Shown here: piece after piece, positions 60,021-64,000 of the stretch
How the letters are laid out: every line of letters begins with the position of its first letter
Position numbering within the stretch: position 1 is the first letter of the stretch
Assembly: GCF_024679095.1 (NCBI RefSeq)
Contig: NC_066553.1
Coordinates: forward strand, 8,491,030 to 8,555,029
Direction: 5' to 3'
Source: Eriocheir sinensis
Taxonomy: Eukaryota; Arthropoda; Malacostraca; Decapoda; Varunidae
Length of the DNA: 64,000 bases
The notes under the pieces: generated by a model
What the model was told of the DNA's origin: nothing
The model's database searches: none
Seen by the model: the letters and a program-made list of their open reading frames with translations, nothing else
Position numbers and translations under genes: made by a program

Positions 60021-61084
60021 AGCGAGAGCTCAATGGCACCGACTGACCGAGTTATTTCCCCTTTGGTTTTGTTTTGAGTTAATGGCAGGATATAAGGTGT
60101 GCTCTGAGTGAAAAAAAAGTAAGATGTTAAATGATGGGTTCATAAAATTGTGTGTAGAGTGCGATGTCAAGCTGTCAACTGAAAACGGCGGAGGGGTGTT
60201 TGTAGCGGGAGCGGTGAGCCAGGAAGAAGAGGAATACGAGATTGGGATGGCTCTGGAAGAGAGAGAGAGCACGAAAGTCGTAAGTGTGCCTTCTCTCCTT
60301 CTTGCCTCTCATATTGACTTGAATTTTGGTGTAAGGTGCAGTCAAAGTGATTGGAGGACTATATAATTATACTGTAGAGGCACCAAGTGAACTTGTCTGG
60401 TGACAGTGGTGAGTATGTAATGTGATTCTGTATTATGACGGGGAGAGTGGCAGGCGACGCGAGACGCGTATGGGACCTGTAAGGTCGACCTTTGCCGCTA
60501 TATTACCACCTTTAATGACTGTCTTGTGCTTGACAGTGGACAGTGTAGAGTGGCTGAGTGACTATTGTATGTTCAGCACTTGAACAATGGAGCTGCTGAG
60601 TTGAATAAGAGCAGGTGATCTATTTTGAGAAACATTCATTGACGACGTAGGCTCACGTGACCATAGCCTATTCATGTTATCCATATAATATTTTCTGACC
60701 ACAAATTCCAAATTTCTGAAAATTATGATTGATATTCATTTTCTGTTTATGTAGTACTTTTTCTATAGCGTGTGTCATTTCTTGAATTCACGCAGGCATG
60801 GGATTTGTGCCTTTCGACCCATTCTTTACATATTTCCTCCTTGGTCACAAAACGCCAGGAAACGCTTCACGTACGTACTCTATCTGGTGTAAGAAAGTCA
60901 CCACTGACTCGGCTGATGCCCCGGATAATTCAGTTAATCAGGTAGGTAAATAATGAAATAATGATTAAGAATAATTACTGCAAAAAACGTTAGGTGAAGA
61001 ATCAGCAGCCAACCCTAATCTAAAGCAATAAGTGACCCAGGTTTTCTCATGAGTTTGGAAGTGCTCACCTCGGTTCTATAAGTG

Positions 61085-61840
61085 TCACTAAACCCTTGCC
61101 AGAAAAGCTGCAGAGATCAGAACAAGAACTGATGGGTGCTCTTGGAAGTGTAGCTACACAGAGCTGCATAGATGCATTTCAGTCCTATCGTGATGGAAAT
61201 AAGTTCAACCAACTTTTTGCCCAAGCTGAGGAAAGGTACGGAGATATCATCGAGAAGCCTTGAGCAATCAGTGGTCATCAGAAACACAATTAAGGCTAAC
61301 CTTCCAACAGCAACTCCATAGGAGTACTATCGAAGAGTTATTTTTCTCCCATTTTCGGACACCGCTATAGCACAACTCAGGGAAAGGTTTGCATCTAAAC
61401 ACATTAAGATTTTTTTGTTGGGAAATCTTGTTCCCTCTCTGTCAGTTGATACTGATTTTAGTGAACTGAAGGAGGCAGTTGAATTTTATGGAAAATTTCT
61501 TGATGGAGATGCAGATCTCTTTGAAGATGAATATCTACGAGGGCAGAGTTATTGGAAACGTCGTGAATCTCATGAGAGGTCAAAGCAAGTTGTTGAGACA
61601 TTGGCATGTGCCAAAAAATTGGGCACATATTCAAAATTTTCCACCTTATTGCAATTTTTTCAACCCTACCTGTTAGCACTACCACCAATGAGCGATCCTT
61701 TAGTGCCCTTAAATTGCTTAAAACATACCTTAGGAACGCAATGAGTGAAAGTCGTGTAAATGGACTGGCCTTACTTTGTCTATTGTGACACAAATCTTGA
61801 TCATGAAGTCCTTGATGAATTTGCACGTAAGAACAGACGC
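61085..61840 (+). pseudogene. broken hAT transposase, C-terminal half
   Basis: Plus-strand pieces include QELMGALGSVATQSCIDAFQ, then (after stops) EYYRRVIFLPFSDTAIAQLR, DTDFSELKEAVEFYGKFLD, and, after a frameshift, PVSTTTNERSFSALKLLKTY and LRNAMSESRVNGLALLCL. The last two are the hAT C-terminal dimerisation region of the type found in ZMYM1/THAP12-related transposases. Stops and at least one frameshift near 61650 make it non-functional. No N-terminal zinc-finger or DDE part was recognised upstream. Confidence 0.85.
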
Positions 61841-62363
61841 ATACATTTGAGGTAAAACAGTTTCAATGTATTGTTGTTAACAGTAACTAATCTAATTCAT
61901 CTAGTTATTTTTTATTTTCATGAAATACCTGACCCAGTTTCCATGTATCTTGTAAAAAATATGTGTTACAGCAGCAGCCTGTATAAACGAAGATTATACA
62001 TGTTATATGAATATAACATTTTTTTTTCCTTGCCAGTATATTACTTTTTTATCAGAACATGCAGTTCTAGAGTAAGTAGTGTTGTTTCGAGGGTAAATTT
62101 TTGCAGTCCAAATTACAGAAATGAACAAGATTTTAAAAGTAATGTTTGCTCAAGTAATATAAAATTAGTACTTTAAAGATTATTTAAATCTCCCAGATTT
62201 ATGTTGTACTTATATGCTACCAAGAAACTTCTAAAATGTACAATGTATGTATATGTATGTATCAATGCATGTATGTATAAAAAATAATAAATTTACCCTA
62301 GCGATCTAACCCGAATCCTCAAGCTGTATGGGATCCCTGCGCTTGCAATAATACTGGACGCAG

Positions 62364-62367
<4 letters not shown>

Positions 62368-62456
<89 letters not shown>
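62368..62456. repeat. (TA)n microsatellite inside the hAT element
   Basis: About 44 TA units close to the right end of the hAT element. Confidence 0.96.
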
Positions 62457-62460
<4 letters not shown>

Positions 62461-62984
62461 GCCCCCCCTTTTCAATTTTCTGGGTACGCCACTGGCGAGG
62501 AGATATTTCTCGCAACACTGCCAGCGTAGTGGACCACCGCTGTCATGTCTTGTCAGTCAAATAGTAAACAAAGCAGCTCTGCCAGTCCACTTTACGAGTC
62601 TCTTGGGGACCATTTTCCACTGCTCCTCACTCCTCAGCCACTGCTGTCATCTGTTTGTTTACATACAGCCACATGGTACCCATGTACCCACACTCATACC
62701 CACAACCTTTTTCATTCGTACGGACAGCCGACAACTCATTCCCGGTTGGGCATACGCGCGGTTGCCCATACGTAGCCCCAATTGTTGGATGAAAACGGCC
62801 AGTGTGACACCGCCTTTTAAGGCAGCACGCATGACGCCAACAGTAGGTAAACGTGACCTGTACATGTCAGAGCAGCGCGAAACTCAGGGCAGTAATGCGC
62901 GGAAGTCAGGGTGGTGAGAATTTAGGACTACACATGAAACTCGAGGATCTCGAAACTCGGATAACGTGAAACTCGAGAGGGTAC

Positions 62985-63230
62985 TGTAGTGACATATAAG
63001 AATACAGTTTGTGTTTTAGTATATAATTCTTTGTCAATTTTAAGAACATAAGAATATAAAAATGTAAAGAGTCTGCAAGAGGCCAGTTGGCCTATACAAG
63101 GCAGCTCCTGTAGGCCTAACTCTGCCTAACCTCACTATCCATGAATTTATCCAGCCTCTTCTTGGTATTGGCACCCACAACATGACTGCCAAGTCTGTTT
63201 TTCTTCGAAGGCTTTAGAAAAGGTTCAGAA
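62985..63230 (-). mobile_element. LINE 3' end, minus strand, with ACATAAGAAT-type tail
   Basis: Read on the minus strand, NRLGSHVVGANTKKRLDKFM is the C-terminus of a CR1-like reverse transcriptase. A conserved non-coding part follows (CAACTGGCCTCTTGCAGAC) and then the tail, which on the plus strand is AAGAACATAAGAATATAAAA. Confidence 0.72.
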
Positions 63231-63239
63231 GATGGAATC

Positions 63240-64000
63240 TTTATAGGCCAAAATTAATTAAGATTTGCCTCTTAAGGTGACTTATTTTACAAGAGATTAA
63301 TTTGTACCAAGATCATGGCAATACAAACTTGATTTTAGATTGTTGAATAGAAAAATAAGTATGGACTGAAGATATACATGATACGAGAAATCTGGCCGCA
63401 TAGGTCAAGACCATTGATTTACTGACCATTTTTCATCCTTTGGAGTCATTGAGAATTGACAAAACTTGTGGTTAGCTAGAAACAATGTATTGTTACTATG
63501 TCTTCAATTGCCTTTGAGCTAAATATTTTTTTCCAGGGAAAATTATAGCACTCTTTCCACATTCGAAAGAGTGCTATAATTTTCCCATTAGTGGTGTAAC
63601 TTGAATAGATTTTCATTCCACTTTTGTTATCTCCACAGTTTGCATATTTCTTTTAGCATGTCATACTTGTCAGTTCCTCCAACCTCTACAGTCAATCTTT
63701 ACCTTCTGAACCCCAACATCTCTATCCTCGACCTCAATTTGTGTGTAATTGTGATTGAGCAACCCATAGTCTCTTGTGCCCAGTGTTAGTGTGTTTACAA
63801 TTTTACCTTGCATTCACTTAGTATTAGTTCCCAACCTTTACCTTTAAAACTGATTTTAATCAGAATGAATTAATGTACAAAATACATTAGAGTGCATTTT
63901 TAGTTGCATTGTTGTAAATACACCATGATTTTCAAAATTCATTTTGAGAAATAAGTAAAGTTAGTACTTAATACACAGTAAAAACTCACCAATTATATCT
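63240..64000. other. AT-rich DNA, no gene recognised
   Basis: Apart from the perfect hairpin at 63536-63586, nothing recognisable. Confidence 0.4.
63536..63586. repeat. perfect 22-bp inverted repeat with 7-base loop
   Basis: GGGAAAATTATAGCACTCTTTC is followed after CACATTC by its exact inverse complement. It could be a small MITE remnant or a transcribed hairpin. Confidence 0.9.

Larger units (their letters stand above)
59862..62494 (+). mobile_element. hAT transposon with perfect 8-bp target duplication
   Basis: The ends are CAGTGGCGTACC and its inverse GGTACGCCACTG, each followed inwards by a G- or C-rich run. Perfect 8-bp direct repeats GCGAGGAG flank it (59854-59861 and 62495-62502). 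The site matches the foldback family seen at 8661-8685, where GCGAGGAG is uninterrupted. At 2.63 kb it is long enough to have carried a transposase, of which a broken remnant is visible at 61085-61840. A (GT)n and a (TA)n tract have grown inside it. Confidence 0.93.
58305..62812. mobile_element. composite element with ~95-bp inverted ends GGTGTCACACTGGC
   Basis: The left GGTGTCACACTGGCTGTTTTC, with about 90 following bases, is repeated in inverse at 62717-62812 (GAAAACGGCCAGTGTGACACC). Partial direct copies of the same end lie at about 58408 and 59212. The span encloses the hAT element 59862-62494 and a partial copy of the 8.3-kb foldback family. The original element would therefore have been much shorter. 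Confidence 0.65.

Noticed and set aside
61415..61826. An independent host gene
   Set aside because: The frames are pieces of a hAT transposase within an element that has clear ends and target duplication.

Overview
This window is animal nuclear DNA, most likely from a crustacean such as a decapod. That placement is an inference. It rests on spliced coding exons with consensus GT/AG sites, very long (TA)n, (AC)n and (CT)n tracts, many tRNA-derived SINEs, decayed LINE reverse-transcriptase fragments, and a BTB zinc-finger gene of the lola/tramtrack/broad type. No bacterial genes, operons, CRISPR arrays or genuine tRNA/rRNA genes were seen.

The main content is one plus-strand gene spanning at least 16.6-54.4 kb. 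Its shared 5' part has a start-codon exon (16610-16690), a large exon completing a BTB domain and carrying a serine-rich linker with a basic nuclear-localisation-like stretch (17675-18346), an acidic exon with a sumoylation-type motif (18770-19018), a 75-base exon (20078-20152) and a possible 102-base exon (20480-20581). All of these begin and end in phase 0. They are followed by at least eleven separate zinc-finger exons at 29.6, 29.9, 31.0, 32.6, 48.5, 49.0, 49.4, 49.9, 50.4, 50.8 and 54.1 kb. Each has its own 3' splice site in phase 0, two (once three) C2H2 fingers and its own stop codon, and none has a downstream donor. This is the layout of mutually exclusive 3' terminal exons: one BTB dimerisation/co-repressor head joined to a choice of DNA-binding tails. 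A CpG-rich segment at 11.3-12.2 kb ending an open exon-like stretch at a perfect GTAAGT is a candidate promoter and untranslated first exon.

The rest is transposable-element sediment. The window holds TTAA-flanked (piggyBac-type) short elements, some nested several deep (2971, 21114-23340, 26767, 28002, 40060-41134, 55548). It also holds two hAT-type insertions with perfect 8-bp target duplications (14083-14794 and 59862-62494, the latter with a broken transposase), a TA-flanked element with Tc1/mariner-like ends inside a TTAA element, and several large foldback elements. LINE fragments and at least seven tRNA-derived SINEs occur in both orientations. Many microsatellites sit exactly at the 3' ends of these SINEs and LINEs.

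Region by region: 0-11 kb is repeat-rich and shows no gene; 11-12.3 kb is the CpG-rich candidate promoter; 14-16.5 kb holds transposons; 16.6-20.6 kb is the common coding part; 20.7-29.5 kb is an intron full of nested elements; 29.5-32.8 kb is zinc-finger cluster A (four exons); 33-48 kb is a TE-filled gap; 48.5-51.0 kb is zinc-finger cluster B (six exons in 2.5 kb); 54.1 kb is a lone zinc-finger exon; 55-63 kb is transposon nests.
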